64,000 nt of DNA from Blastomonas fulva (GTDB taxonomy: Bacteria > Pseudomonadota > Alphaproteobacteria > Sphingomonadales > Sphingomonadaceae), in assembly GCF_003431825.1 (NCBI RefSeq), contig NZ_CP020083.1, forward strand, positions 248,001 to 312,000. Reading direction: 5' to 3'. Made by a program: the position numbers and the translations under genes. Shown one piece after another: positions 55,978-64,000 of this stretch. Position 1 is the stretch's first letter. Every line of letters starts with the position of its first letter. The notes under the pieces were generated by a model. It did not search any database. It saw nothing but the letters and a program-made list of their open reading frames with translations, and was not told the DNA's origin.

Positions 55978-56057
55978 GGAAGGTCTCCGCGACGGATGAC
56001 CAGCGAACCTCTCGCCTGCCTTCACTCCGTCACGGATTTCCGGCCCTGCTCTTCCTC
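55978..56057 (-). promoter_or_regulatory. Conserved 5' leader of ardC
   Basis: The leader starts with GAGGAAGAG (56049-56057), 71 bases before the start. GACGGA (56026-56031 read on minus) pairs with TCCGTC (55991-55996 read on minus), closing a loop that contains GAGAG. The stem ends 14 bases from the start codon, as in parB. Confidence 0.55.
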
Positions 56058-56239
56058 CCTGCTGGAAGGCAGCTGCCCTGCCATGGCGCTAGCGGTGCCT
56101 GGCAGGGCCAGGAAGCGGCCCCTAAGCATTCGCAAGCCCAACCAGTAGGCTGCAAGTTGGACGCCCTGGAGCGACCAAGATGGTTCCAACGCAGCAATTT
56201 TGATCGTTGCCGATATCCTGTTCGGCGCAGCAGATTAGA

Positions 56240-56251
56240 ACCGGATCCGGT
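56240..56251. promoter_or_regulatory. Perfect 12-base palindrome, candidate lux-type box
   Basis: ACCGGATCCGGT reads the same on both strands. It lies 28 bases before the 49-codon gene and about 240 bases before the LuxR-family gene. Lux/tra boxes are imperfect palindromes of about 18-20 bases, so this shorter one is only suggestive. Confidence 0.35.
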
Positions 56252-56279
56252 CCAGATTTTTCGGAACAAGGACTTTATC

Positions 56280-56429
56280 ATGCAGAATCAGATTGCTAAG
56301 TTACAGCTGTGGTCGCCATCGTTCGAAATCGAGCCGCAGCCAGAGCCCGCATATCGATGGCCTGCAAAGGACATAAGTGCATCCAGCCGTTCGGCGTTTT
56401 CGGACAGGAACCGGAAATCGGCGATCTGA
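56280..56429 (+). CDS. 49-residue hypothetical protein upstream of luxR-type gene
   Basis: A small open frame (MQNQIAKLQLWSPSFEIEPQ, ending in SDRNRKSAI) with AAGGA seven bases before its ATG and a palindrome just upstream. It lies 57 bases before the LuxR-family gene in the same direction. No domain or signal peptide is visible. Its good ribosome site and location suggest it is a real leader gene, but this is unproven. Confidence 0.45.
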   Translation: MQNQIAKLQLWSPSFEIEPQPEPAYRWPAKDISASSRSAFSDRNRKSAI

Positions 56430-56486
56430 AGGAGTGGCCAGCAGGGTCGACGGGTCGGAAACGCGCCTGCTGCCGGGCTTTAGAAC

Positions 56487-57239
56487 GTGAAACAATGGCA
56501 CCTGACACAAGACCTGTCGCTCGAGATATCCAGCGCGACAAACGAGTTGCATCTGTTTGGCGCGCTTGAAAAGGCAGCAGCGCGAATGGATTTCGATCAT
56601 TTCGCACTGGCCTATGACCGCAGGGGTCTTTCGGAACCCGGTACCTTGCTGGTGCACAACTATCCTGAAAGTTGGGCGACAGTGTACAAGGGGTTCGACC
56701 TTGGCAAAGCAGACCCTGTCCGCCGTGCCGGTGAGCGCGCACTGACCGGCTTCAGCTGGCAGCACATCGAGCATTATGTTCCGCTGACCGCCGCAGACCG
56801 GCAAATGCTCGCAGTGGGACGGGAAAATGGTCTGGTCGATGGCTATACGGTGCCACGACATCTGGTCGGTGAGGCGAGCGGCAGCTGTACATTCGTCATC
56901 AGACATGATCGCGATCTGCCGCAGCATTTCCTCCATACTGCCGAGATCGTCGGCGCGACCGCGCTTGCTGCCGCCCGGCGCATCAGCGGTGCCAGACCAG
57001 TGGAACCCAGACCCGTGCTGAGCGAACGGCAGTGCGAATGCGTGCTGTGGTCGGCGCGGGGAAAGACAGCCGGTGAAATCGCGGCGATCCTGGGGATCAG
57101 CGAGGAAACGGTAACCCAGCATCTCAAGAATGCGCGCGAGCGGTACGATGTCCATGGCCGGCAGATGTTGATCCTGTGCGCGCTGTTCGACGGGCTCATC
57201 GGGTTCTCGGATATCTTCGACTGGTGGAATTCAAGCTGA
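56487..57239 (+). CDS. LuxR-family quorum-sensing regulator
   Basis: A 250-residue regulator with an autoinducer-binding domain and a C-terminal LuxR helix-turn-helix (SERQCECVLWSARGKTAGEIAAILGISEETVTQHLKNA). Residues that line the acyl-homoserine-lactone pocket are kept at the canonical spacing: Trp63, Tyr67, Asp76, Pro77, Trp91 and Gly119, equal to Trp57, Tyr61, Asp70, Pro71, Trp85 and Gly113 of TraR. It should therefore bind an AHL. No luxI-type synthase is present in the window, so it is a solo here. The start is GTG at 56487; no ATG is nearby and the ribosome site is weak. Confidence 0.85.
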   Translation: MKQWHLTQDLSLEISSATNELHLFGALEKAAARMDFDHFALAYDRRGLSEPGTLLVHNYPESWATVYKGFDLGKADPVRRAGERALTGFSWQHIEHYVPLTAADRQMLAVGRENGLVDGYTVPRHLVGEASGSCTFVIRHDRDLPQHFLHTAEIVGATALAAARRISGARPVEPRPVLSERQCECVLWSARGKTAGEIAAILGISEETVTQHLKNARERYDVHGRQMLILCALFDGLIGFSDIFDWWNSS

Positions 57240-57682
57240 AGGATTTGGGAGATAAGACGTCCTGCAAGGTTTGTTCATCCTATCGAGTGCTTACTCCTGG
57301 GCAGAAGCTTGAGGCAAAGGGTGCCGGGGCGGAAAATCCGGCGAAGGCAATCGCGCCTACGGATCGAGCCGGAAAACTGAAATTGGGTCGGTTGCTGCCG
57401 CAAGGCAGACGGCACGTTGTGAAACATTTTTGCCGTTCGTTAGCGCCATTCGGAACGGTAGGCCTGATCAGGGGCCGACCTACCATAGGCGCCCGACCGG
57501 CTAGGAGGCCAGCGGCAAGGTTGGTTACGAACCGTCGCACTGCGCTCGCCGGCCGGTCTGACATCTCGGTCACATCAGACCACCCCGAGACGTTCCAATG
57601 TCGCAATCGCCTTGCGGCCCGAAGTGGACAGGCAACTGCCCACCCGGGTTTGGCTACTGATCAGATGGGCGCTCGCCGAGCG
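57240..57682. other. Intergenic stretch between convergent genes
   Basis: About 440 bases between the LuxR-type gene and the serine hydrolase stop, with no supported gene. Open frames on both strands lack a ribosome site or domain. It probably marks the right edge of the mobile-element-like block. Confidence 0.5.
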
Positions 57683-58918
57683 TCAAGACGCTGGTGTTCG
57701 GCGTGCAATTGCATTTTCGATCAAATTTTGCATTTCCTGTTCCAGCTCCACGCCTTTGGAATCGCCGCCGCTGGAAATTTCGGTAGCAATCAGGGCGTAA
57801 TAGCCGGTAGTCCTGTCGATCCAGCCGGTCCAGCCAAAGGCGCCCGGAGACGAGTTGATCTTCGATGTCGCACACTGCGCCGGTGTGTCGCATTCAACAA
57901 ACGAGCCAAGCGCATACTCCCAATCAGCCGCGCTGCCGGGCACGAACAGTCTCGTCAATCCAGCGGTCCGCTGCTGTGTAAAGGTGTCCATATCCACGAT
58001 GAATGCGCCCATCAGAAACGCGCGCAGCATCTTGGCGTAGTCGCGCGCCGTAGAATAGCCGCCGCCTGCTATCCAAGGATTAGTTGGCGAACTGCCAGAC
58101 GGATCATGCAGTGCCGTACTAGTCATTCCGAGCGGCGTCGTAACATGCTGGGCAAACAGTTCGTGAATGTTGCGCTGTCGTGCAGGTGAAGTACCCGGAG
58201 CAATGCTAGTGTCCTTGGCCTCAAGGTAGGCAGCCGCCACCTGAAGGCCGTGGGGCCCATAGCTGAACTGCGCACCAGGTGCGTTGCCGGGGCGCAGCGC
58301 ATCATAGCGCAGGTCATGAATACTCTTGGCACAATTGTAGAGCGACATCGTAGGAAGCAACTGGCAACCCCCGACCAGGGGGTTGGCGTTGAAGCCCGAT
58401 GTCATCGATAGCGTATGCTTGAGCCTGACGTCTTTCTTGGTGCCCGTCGTGGTCCAGAACGCCAGCGGAGGGCGCATAGGATCATCCAGCGTCACGAGCC
58501 CCGCCTGCACCATCCGCATCGCCAGTGCACCGGTGAACCATTTGGAGGCCGATGCGATCGGCGTCACCCGATCGATGCTGAAGCTGCCTTTTTCGATTTC
58601 ATAGAGATACTCGGCATCCGTCGCGTTTCCAACGATGATATAGGCGTTATCGACCTGAGTATCTGCAAGGATCGCCTGCTCAAGAGCGGTCCAGTCGTAG
58701 GTAAAACCACCGACGGTCTTGAACGCGCCTGCTTGTGCGGACGCTGCAATCGGAGCCAAGGTTGCAGATGATGGCTGCTGCGCTACCGGCGGCAACTGCA
58801 CCAGATAGCCCCCCGCCTGCGATGTCCCGTCCTGCTGTGACTGTGCTGCCAGTGCCAATGCACCGCTCGTTGCGGCTGCTGCCAGCCACACTCCCGTCTT
58901 CAACCTAGCCATGTCCAT
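57683..58918 (-). CDS. Exported serine hydrolase, class C beta-lactamase-like fold
   Basis: A 411-residue secreted protein with a signal peptide (RLKTGVWLAAAATSGALALAA). The active-site Ser-x-x-Lys motif appears as SASKWFTGAL; a Tyr motif is YGPHG in place of YxN; a third motif near GAFGWTGWID replaces HxG. The family covers D-Ala-D-Ala carboxypeptidases, esterases and 6-aminohexanoate-type hydrolases rather than true beta-lactamases. It lies last in the leftward cluster after the carboxylesterase (57-base gap) and probably acts on the same ester or amide substrates. The long frame on the opposite strand is a shadow. Confidence 0.8.
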   Translation of the reverse strand: MDMARLKTGVWLAAAATSGALALAAQSQQDGTSQAGGYLVQLPPVAQQPSSATLAPIAASAQAGAFKTVGGFTYDWTALEQAILADTQVDNAYIIVGNATDAEYLYEIEKGSFSIDRVTPIASASKWFTGALAMRMVQAGLVTLDDPMRPPLAFWTTTGTKKDVRLKHTLSMTSGFNANPLVGGCQLLPTMSLYNCAKSIHDLRYDALRPGNAPGAQFSYGPHGLQVAAAYLEAKDTSIAPGTSPARQRNIHELFAQHVTTPLGMTSTALHDPSGSSPTNPWIAGGGYSTARDYAKMLRAFLMGAFIVDMDTFTQQRTAGLTRLFVPGSAADWEYALGSFVECDTPAQCATSKINSSPGAFGWTGWIDRTTGYYALIATEISSGGDSKGVELEQEMQNLIENAIARRTPAS

Positions 58919-58976
58919 CTCTCCTTGCTTCTGTGGTTATGTCCGATAGCTGGCAGGCAAAGGTGGCCGCTGGCCG

Positions 58977-60539
58977 TCAGGGATTCACCCCCGTCCGTTG
59001 CGCGTGCACCTTGAGCAGATGGTCGATTTGGGCTTTGCGAAATTGCGGTACGATGGCGGTCTGCGGGCCGAACACGACGGCGCGGTCGCTAGCGGGGTCG
59101 TATCGTGGCCAGTCAGGGGCCAGCGGGCAATTGGGCGCGCCGGTCTTGGCAAAGGCCCCCCAGCAGGCGGATACCCCTGCGCTAAAGTTGCGATCGCCGG
59201 CGCTCACCGGCCCTGCGACGCTGCCGAGATAATCGAGCGTGCCGAAAACATACGGGATTTCAGATCCGTGCGCCGCGCCCTTGGCCCGCGCCCGGCGTTC
59301 CTCAGCCACATAATCGAAATGGTACAGGTAGCTTGGCGCGCCCTTCCCGGTGCGCTCTGCCAACCAGCGCGCAGGGGCGACGAACCAGGCATCGCCCAGC
59401 ACCTGCCGCGCCAGTTCGTCTTCTCCCAGTTCCTCACCGGCCAATCCGGTGCCATAGGCAGCGCGCCCGGCGGCGGGATAGTCGCCAAGGTAGAACAAAG
59501 CCGCCCCCGGTGGCACGCGCATCGCCAGGATCACGCTGGCCTCGTTGCTGTTGGCGCCGACCAGCACCGGCACGTCGATCGGCTCGCTGCGCGCAAAGAC
59601 CCGCCAGGGCGATTCGCGCACCAGAGTGCCATCGATGAACGGCCCGGCCATCTCGCCGGGCTTGCGGACCTCGCCTGCCTTGACGAGCGCCTCGACCGAC
59701 AGCGCGCGCAGATCGTCGGCGGTGGCTGCACCCTGTGCCCCGGCCCGCGCGGCTATTGCCATCCCGCGCGCTTCTTCATCGGCCAGCGTCTTCATATCCG
59801 CCAGACCCACCCCGGACTGGACAATCGCACGCGCGAACAGCCCCTTGGCCTCAGGGTTGGCGAGCAGCGTCGAGACCGCGATCGCCCCGGCGGATTCGCC
59901 GAACAATGTGACCTGGGCTGGATCGCCGCCGAATGCGGCAATGTTGGCCTGCACCCAGCGCAAGGCCGCCAACTGGTCCATCAGCCCGTAATTGCCGGTC
60001 GCCTCTCCCTTCGGGGCTGCACGGGTGAGCGCGGGGTGCGCGAAATAGCCCAGCGCGCCCAGGCGGTAGTTCACCGTCACCACGATTACGCCCTGCCGCG
60101 CCAGCGCGGTGCCATCGAACGCAGGGAATGTGCCCGATCCGATGACGTGCGCGCCGCCATGAATCCACACCATCACCGGCAGCTTGCGCGCGCCGGACGG
60201 TCGCCAGATGTTCAGCTGCAGGCAATCCTCGGACTGGTTATCGGCAACGCCCCCTGCAACCACGGCTGGCCGGATGGTCTGCGGGCAGGCAGGCCCCAGG
60301 CGGGACGCGTCATGTGCACCCGTCCAGCGAGGCGCAGGCTGCGGCGCACGCCAGCGCAAGGGGCCGACCGGGGGCGCTGCAAACGGGATGGCGTGGAACC
60401 GGTCTAGGTCCCCGTCGCGCACGCCCGCCAACTGGCCTTGCGCCACCTTCACCACCGGCTGCGCTGGTGCCTGCTGTGCCATGGCGCTCGCTGGTACAAG
60501 CCATGCCAGGGCCGCTGCGATGAGGGTAAACAGGCGCAT
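58977..60539 (-). CDS. Exported type-B carboxylesterase
   Basis: A 520-residue enzyme of the carboxylesterase/cholinesterase family with a signal peptide (MRLFTLIAAALAWLVPASAMA). The nucleophile lies in FGESAGA, with the oxyanion-hole HGGAHVIGSG, the acid in NSNEASV and the His in AAHGSEIPYVFG. The Cys pair near GPACPQTIRP and SEDCLQLNIW fits the family disulfide. It hydrolyses ester bonds in the periplasm or outside the cell. Sphingomonads use such enzymes for fumonisin-type and xenobiotic esters. It sits between a TonB receptor and a serine hydrolase in one transcription direction, so the cluster may import and cleave the same ester. Confidence 0.85.
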   Translation of the reverse strand: MRLFTLIAAALAWLVPASAMAQQAPAQPVVKVAQGQLAGVRDGDLDRFHAIPFAAPPVGPLRWRAPQPAPRWTGAHDASRLGPACPQTIRPAVVAGGVADNQSEDCLQLNIWRPSGARKLPVMVWIHGGAHVIGSGTFPAFDGTALARQGVIVVTVNYRLGALGYFAHPALTRAAPKGEATGNYGLMDQLAALRWVQANIAAFGGDPAQVTLFGESAGAIAVSTLLANPEAKGLFARAIVQSGVGLADMKTLADEEARGMAIAARAGAQGAATADDLRALSVEALVKAGEVRKPGEMAGPFIDGTLVRESPWRVFARSEPIDVPVLVGANSNEASVILAMRVPPGAALFYLGDYPAAGRAAYGTGLAGEELGEDELARQVLGDAWFVAPARWLAERTGKGAPSYLYHFDYVAEERRARAKGAAHGSEIPYVFGTLDYLGSVAGPVSAGDRNFSAGVSACWGAFAKTGAPNCPLAPDWPRYDPASDRAVVFGPQTAIVPQFRKAQIDHLLKVHAQRTGVNP

Positions 60540-60590
60540 AGGAACGGGCCTTGATGTTGGTCCAGCCTTGACCGGACGGTGTGCTAGCTA

Positions 60591-62849
60591 TCAGAACCGG
60601 GCGCGGGCCTCCACGCCGAACACGCGCGGCTGGCTGTAGCGGTTGATGGTGGGTGCCTGCGCGACGAAATACACCTTGTCGAACACGTTGTTGGCAAAGG
60701 CGCTGATGCTGAATCCGCCGACCTCGACGCCCAGGCGCAGGTTGACCAGAACATAGTCGTCCAGATCGACCGAGGTCGCGGTCAGTTCCTGCTTGCCGCC
60801 CCATTGGCCGTTGACCAGCACGTTGCTGATCAGGCTGACATCGCGGCTGACCGGATAGCACAGGTTGAGGTTGGCAGACGCCAGCCAGTCGGGCACCTGC
60901 GCCAGATCGAGCCCGGCAAAGCGGCCCGATTTGACCTCGCCGCCCTGGCGCGATCCGCTGAGCGCGAGCCGCCCGGAACCCGCCCCCAGATCGAAGCCCT
61001 GGCTGTATTCCGCCTCGATACCCCAGCTTTCGGCGTTGCCGGCATTGGTGAGATACGCGACCGCGGCCACCGGGCAGGCGGCATTGGTGAGCGCGCAGCC
61101 ATCGTCGACCTGTGCGATCAGGTCTTCTAGCTTGGTGAAATACCCCGCGATGGCGAAATATCCGCGCCGCACCGGCGATCCCTTGAAGCCTGCCTCATAG
61201 GTCGTGCTTTTTTCGTTGCCGAACAACACCTCGACCGGGCGCGGCGCGCGCGGATCGGACAGGCGGGTGTTGAAGCCGCCAGCGCGATAGCTGCTGCCGA
61301 CCTTGCCGTAAGCGAGGATATCCGGCGTGATCTTGTAGGCCAAGGTGGCGTTGTACGACAAATTGTCCGCCGTGATGCTGTCGTCGATGATCCGGGACGG
61401 ACCGCCGGTGGGCAGCAATGTCGCAAGATCGAACAGGCGGGCGGTGATCGTGCGGCTGTCGCGGGTGTAGCGCAGTTCGGCAGTGACGTTCAGGCTGTCG
61501 GTCAGGTCATAGCCCAGCGACCCGTACGCGGCGTAGCTTTCGAAATTCAGGCGCGCCGGCGCGATGTTGCCGGGCGAGCGGTTGGCAGGCGTCGGCGTGC
61601 GGGTGGTGGTGACCGAAAAGTCGCTGTCGAGGATATAGGCGTCCGCGCCCGCCAGCCAGGTCAGCCGCCCGGATTTGCCGCTGATGTGCAGGTCCTGCGA
61701 GAAGATGTCGGTGGTATCGACGATGAAGCTGGCGCTGCTGGGGTCCAGCGGCGTCGCAGCACCAATCTGCCCTGCAGCGCGCGCGCGCGCCAGTTCCGCC
61801 GGGCTGATTGCGTCATTGTCCAGGTCGTATTCGGAATGGCGCCTGCGGTACGATGTCGTCCCGCTCAATTCCGCCCCGCCCAGATCAATCTTCAGCAGCG
61901 CCTGCAAGCCGTCGACATCCTGCGTCGCACGCGGCGCGGTATCCCAAGGGTAGTTGAAGCGATTTTGAATATAGCCACCGGGAAAGCCCGGCGTACCCGC
62001 CGGAATGAATATCTGGTAATGGATCGTAGGGACGGTGAAGGACTGGGTTTCCGCCATGATGGTCAGATCGACCGGCCCTCGGTTGAGCCGCAATTGGCCG
62101 CGCAGACCATGGCCTTTCTGCTGATCGAAATAGACGTCGTTGTTCGGGTTGTAGAAAAACCCGTCATCCTGCTCCACCAGTTCCCCGCTCAGGCGGAACG
62201 CCAGACCATCGGCCACCGGCACGTTCACCGCGCCCTGGATCTGCAGGGCATTGTTCTCGAACGTGTAGCGCGCGCTGCCCCAGCCAGACAGATCAAACTC
62301 GGGCGTGGCCGAGATGATGTTGATCGCACCGCCCACCGCGTTGCGGCCATACAGCGCGCCCTGCGTGCCGCGCAGTACCTCGACGCGCCCGATGTCGAGG
62401 AAATCGAGCCGGGTGAAGTTGCGCCCGCCGATCGCGCCACCGCCGATATACGCGCCGTTGCGGTACAGGCCAATGCTGGGGTCACCATTGGTGGCCCGCG
62501 CGGTCGACGATGCGCGGATCGAGATTTCCGAGGTGATCGACGAATTGAGGTTGTTGAACCGGACGCTGGGCTGATCGGCGAGCAGTTCGCCGCTGCCGGT
62601 GGCGCCGCCCCTGTCATACAGCGAAGCGGCATCGATCACCGAAGCCGCGCTTGGCACGTCGGCCAGCCGCTCCTCGCGGCGGCGTGCGGTCACCACGATC
62701 GAGCCGTCGTTGGCATCTGCCGCGCTGTCCTGGGCCGCCGCCTCGGCTTCATCATCCGCAGACTGATCTACCGCCTGGGCGAAGGCCGGGGTTGCCATCG
62801 CCGTCCAGATTGCGGCCGAGCAGTAAAGCAGGTGCGCGGTGCCCTTCAT
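60591..62849 (-). CDS. TonB-dependent outer-membrane receptor
   Basis: A 752-residue receptor with a signal peptide (LLYCSAAIWTAMATPAFA). Its TonB box is in the SIVVTARRREERLADVP region. A plug domain includes VEVLRGTQGALYGRNAVGG, and the barrel ends VFGVEARARF. It belongs to the large sphingomonad subfamily used for import of organic compounds rather than only siderophores. The start MKGTAHLLY at 62849 is chosen because GAGAGGGA lies a few bases upstream and the signal peptide follows directly; an upstream extension adds a non-homologous tail. It is followed after 51 bases by the carboxylesterase gene. Confidence 0.9.
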   Translation of the reverse strand: MKGTAHLLYCSAAIWTAMATPAFAQAVDQSADDEAEAAAQDSAADANDGSIVVTARRREERLADVPSAASVIDAASLYDRGGATGSGELLADQPSVRFNNLNSSITSEISIRASSTARATNGDPSIGLYRNGAYIGGGAIGGRNFTRLDFLDIGRVEVLRGTQGALYGRNAVGGAINIISATPEFDLSGWGSARYTFENNALQIQGAVNVPVADGLAFRLSGELVEQDDGFFYNPNNDVYFDQQKGHGLRGQLRLNRGPVDLTIMAETQSFTVPTIHYQIFIPAGTPGFPGGYIQNRFNYPWDTAPRATQDVDGLQALLKIDLGGAELSGTTSYRRRHSEYDLDNDAISPAELARARAAGQIGAATPLDPSSASFIVDTTDIFSQDLHISGKSGRLTWLAGADAYILDSDFSVTTTRTPTPANRSPGNIAPARLNFESYAAYGSLGYDLTDSLNVTAELRYTRDSRTITARLFDLATLLPTGGPSRIIDDSITADNLSYNATLAYKITPDILAYGKVGSSYRAGGFNTRLSDPRAPRPVEVLFGNEKSTTYEAGFKGSPVRRGYFAIAGYFTKLEDLIAQVDDGCALTNAACPVAAVAYLTNAGNAESWGIEAEYSQGFDLGAGSGRLALSGSRQGGEVKSGRFAGLDLAQVPDWLASANLNLCYPVSRDVSLISNVLVNGQWGGKQELTATSVDLDDYVLVNLRLGVEVGGFSISAFANNVFDKVYFVAQAPTINRYSQPRVFGVEARARF

Positions 62850-62944
62850 AAGTCCCTCTCTATTTCTTATGTCATTATTATCGATAATTCTGTGCACAAG
62901 GCACGTCGCTGTCAAGGCCAAAACCGACGTGGCTGTTTGAAGCG

Positions 62945-64000
62945 TCAGATCTTCGGGCGAAGGGCAGCCGCAATCAGGGCGCAGCAGCCCCTGGCCGCAG
63001 CGTGCAGCGCGTCGGGCAGGATCGTCTCCAGCGTGTCCGATGCAGCATGATGCTGGCGGTGCGCACCGAAGATTCCGGCATGGCGCGGATACCCGGCCCT
63101 GACGATTTCCTGCAGTTCGCCCGCCGCACCTTCCGCCGAAGAATAGGCCGCCTCAAGCCCCGGCTGGTTGCGAAATGCCGCGCGCGCCTGTGCGAGCAGA
63201 TCGTCCGACGTCATTAGAAAACGGAACGGATCGGCGCTGGGCAAGGGCAGCAGCCGGTCGGGCAGTTCGTGCCAGTCGCGCGTCGCGACATTCGCCCCAA
63301 GGTGCAGCCACAAGGCGGTCTGCTCCGGCGGCGGGCCGAACGTTTTGATCATCCGCTTTGCCCCCAGATTCTCATACTCATGGCCCGAATTGGTGACCAT
63401 CAGCACGCTGTGCCTTGGGAAGTGGCGCGGCAGCCACTGCACCAGCGCCAGCCAGATCGCGACGCCCGGCGCGCGTTCGCCGACGCAGTCGGTCCAGCCG
63501 GACCGCGGCGTCGATATGACGATCCAGGGCGCGCGCGCAACGATGCGCTGGCCGATGATGTTCTGCGCCTGGCGCACACCGTCCTGCCCTTTGATCTGCA
63601 ACCGCGCCGTAAGCCCGGTCTGCGCGGCCTCCACCACCGGCGCTGCCTTGCGCGGTGCGAGCAGCGCGATGGGCACCGGCGCGAACGGTGCATCGGCATG
63701 CGCGTTGAGCAGCAGCGCTTCGCCGGTAGGCCCGGTGGTGGCCACGACCACCGCCACCGCGCCGCGCGCCACCGCATCGGCAACCGGCCTGCGCACCGCC
63801 GCATCGACCAGCGACGACCAGCGACGATAGGGCAGCCGCACCACCGCGATGCTGCCATCCAGCCTGCCGCCGATCTCCGCCAGCCGCAGCGGCGCGGTGA
63901 TCCCGGACGGCGGCGTAGGCACCACAAGCGGCTGCGCGATCACCGGGATCGCCGCATCGCCCAGCACCAGCGCGCAGCGCCCGGGCTCAAAGAATGGCGC
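62945..64000 (-). CDS. M28-like peptidase-fold protein, 5' end cut by window
   Basis: The frame is open to the last base of the window, so the N-terminus is missing; at least 351 residues are visible. The N-terminal visible part resembles a protease-associated domain (VADAVARGAVAVVVATTG, then NAHADAPFAPVPIALLAPRKA). The second half resembles an M28 aminopeptidase fold (VISTPRSGWTDCVGERAPGVAIWLAL, NSGHEYENLGA, HHAASDTLE). Most metal ligands of M28 are absent: the HxD pair reads PRSG and the first Glu pair is GHEYE, though the final His remains. It may be an inactive homologue or have another metal site. It is first in the leftward cluster. Confidence 0.65.
   Translation of the reverse strand, partial: APFFEPGRCALVLGDAAIPVIAQPLVVPTPPSGITAPLRLAEIGGRLDGSIAVVRLPYRRWSSLVDAAVRRPVADAVARGAVAVVVATTGPTGEALLLNAHADAPFAPVPIALLAPRKAAPVVEAAQTGLTARLQIKGQDGVRQAQNIIGQRIVARAPWIVISTPRSGWTDCVGERAPGVAIWLALVQWLPRHFPRHSVLMVTNSGHEYENLGAKRMIKTFGPPPEQTALWLHLGANVATRDWHELPDRLLPLPSADPFRFLMTSDDLLAQARAAFRNQPGLEAAYSSAEGAAGELQEIVRAGYPRHAGIFGAHRQHHAASDTLETILPDALHAAARGCCALIAAALRPKI

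Noticed and set aside
58998..60407. 469-codon plus-strand frame opposite the carboxylesterase
   Set aside because: Shadow; the minus strand holds GESAG and the full esterase fold.
61686..63050. 454-codon plus-strand frame over the second TonB receptor
   Set aside because: Runs across two real genes and their gap; no domain.

Overview
The window reads as high-GC alphaproteobacterial DNA, most likely from the Sphingomonadaceae (Sphingopyxis, Blastomonas, Novosphingobium or Sphingobium type). This rests on the copABCD layout, several small families common in that group (DUF6961-, DUF6771-, DUF736- and DUF2958-like proteins), the TonB-receptor/esterase cluster and the alphaproteobacterial regulators. 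The species, and whether this is chromosome or megaplasmid, cannot be told from the sequence alone. I saw no tRNA, rRNA or CRISPR array.

Layout. 0-11 kb holds an ECF sigma/anti-sigma pair (its start is cut by the window edge), a GAF-GGDEF-EAL protein, a membrane-tethered winged-helix regulator divergent from a membrane protein, a PepSY protein with a TonB receptor, and a MASE1-PAS-GGDEF cyclase. 11-25 kb is a metal and oxidative-stress island. It carries czcCBA with a His/Asp-rich leader gene, chrA, an exported Fe/Mn superoxide dismutase, copABCD, a divergent CsoR-type repressor with an operator in the shared promoter, a glutaredoxin-MauE fusion and a 50-residue exported Cys-rich peptide. 25-29.6 kb holds a tautomerase facing a winged-helix/TPR regulator, and a hipBA toxin-antitoxin pair.

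29.7-57.2 kb looks like a mobile-element backbone. It carries small plasmid/ICE-type genes, a nuclease and an excalibur protein, a SRAP protein, a frameshifted Hsp70-like gene, a 2.5-kb IS91-type element with its own tyrosine recombinase, and a LOV-GGDEF-EAL photoreceptor. It also has a GlxA-type regulator and an IS1111-type element that splits a nucleotidyltransferase-HEPN gene. The core block is DUF2493, Toprim, a strawberry-notch helicase/methyltransferase, a DUF7007 protein, a large ParB, DUF2958, ArdC and a LuxR-type quorum regulator. Three of these core genes (sno, parB, ardC) share a conserved 5' leader architecture that I could not assign to a known element. 57.7-64 kb is a co-directional catabolic/uptake cluster of serine hydrolase, type-B carboxylesterase, TonB receptor and an M28-like protein cut by the window end.

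How it works together. CsoR should sense Cu(I) and release both its own operon (csoR and grx-mauE) and copABCD. The CzcCBA efflux system, ChrA and the periplasmic SOD extend metal and oxidant resistance. Three c-di-GMP proteins with different sensors (GAF, MASE1/PAS, LOV) suggest environmental control of attachment. The mobile-element block handles its own DNA (ParB, Toprim, helicase/methylase) and probably evades host restriction (ArdC). A LuxR-family receptor with no luxI in the window may time its activity.
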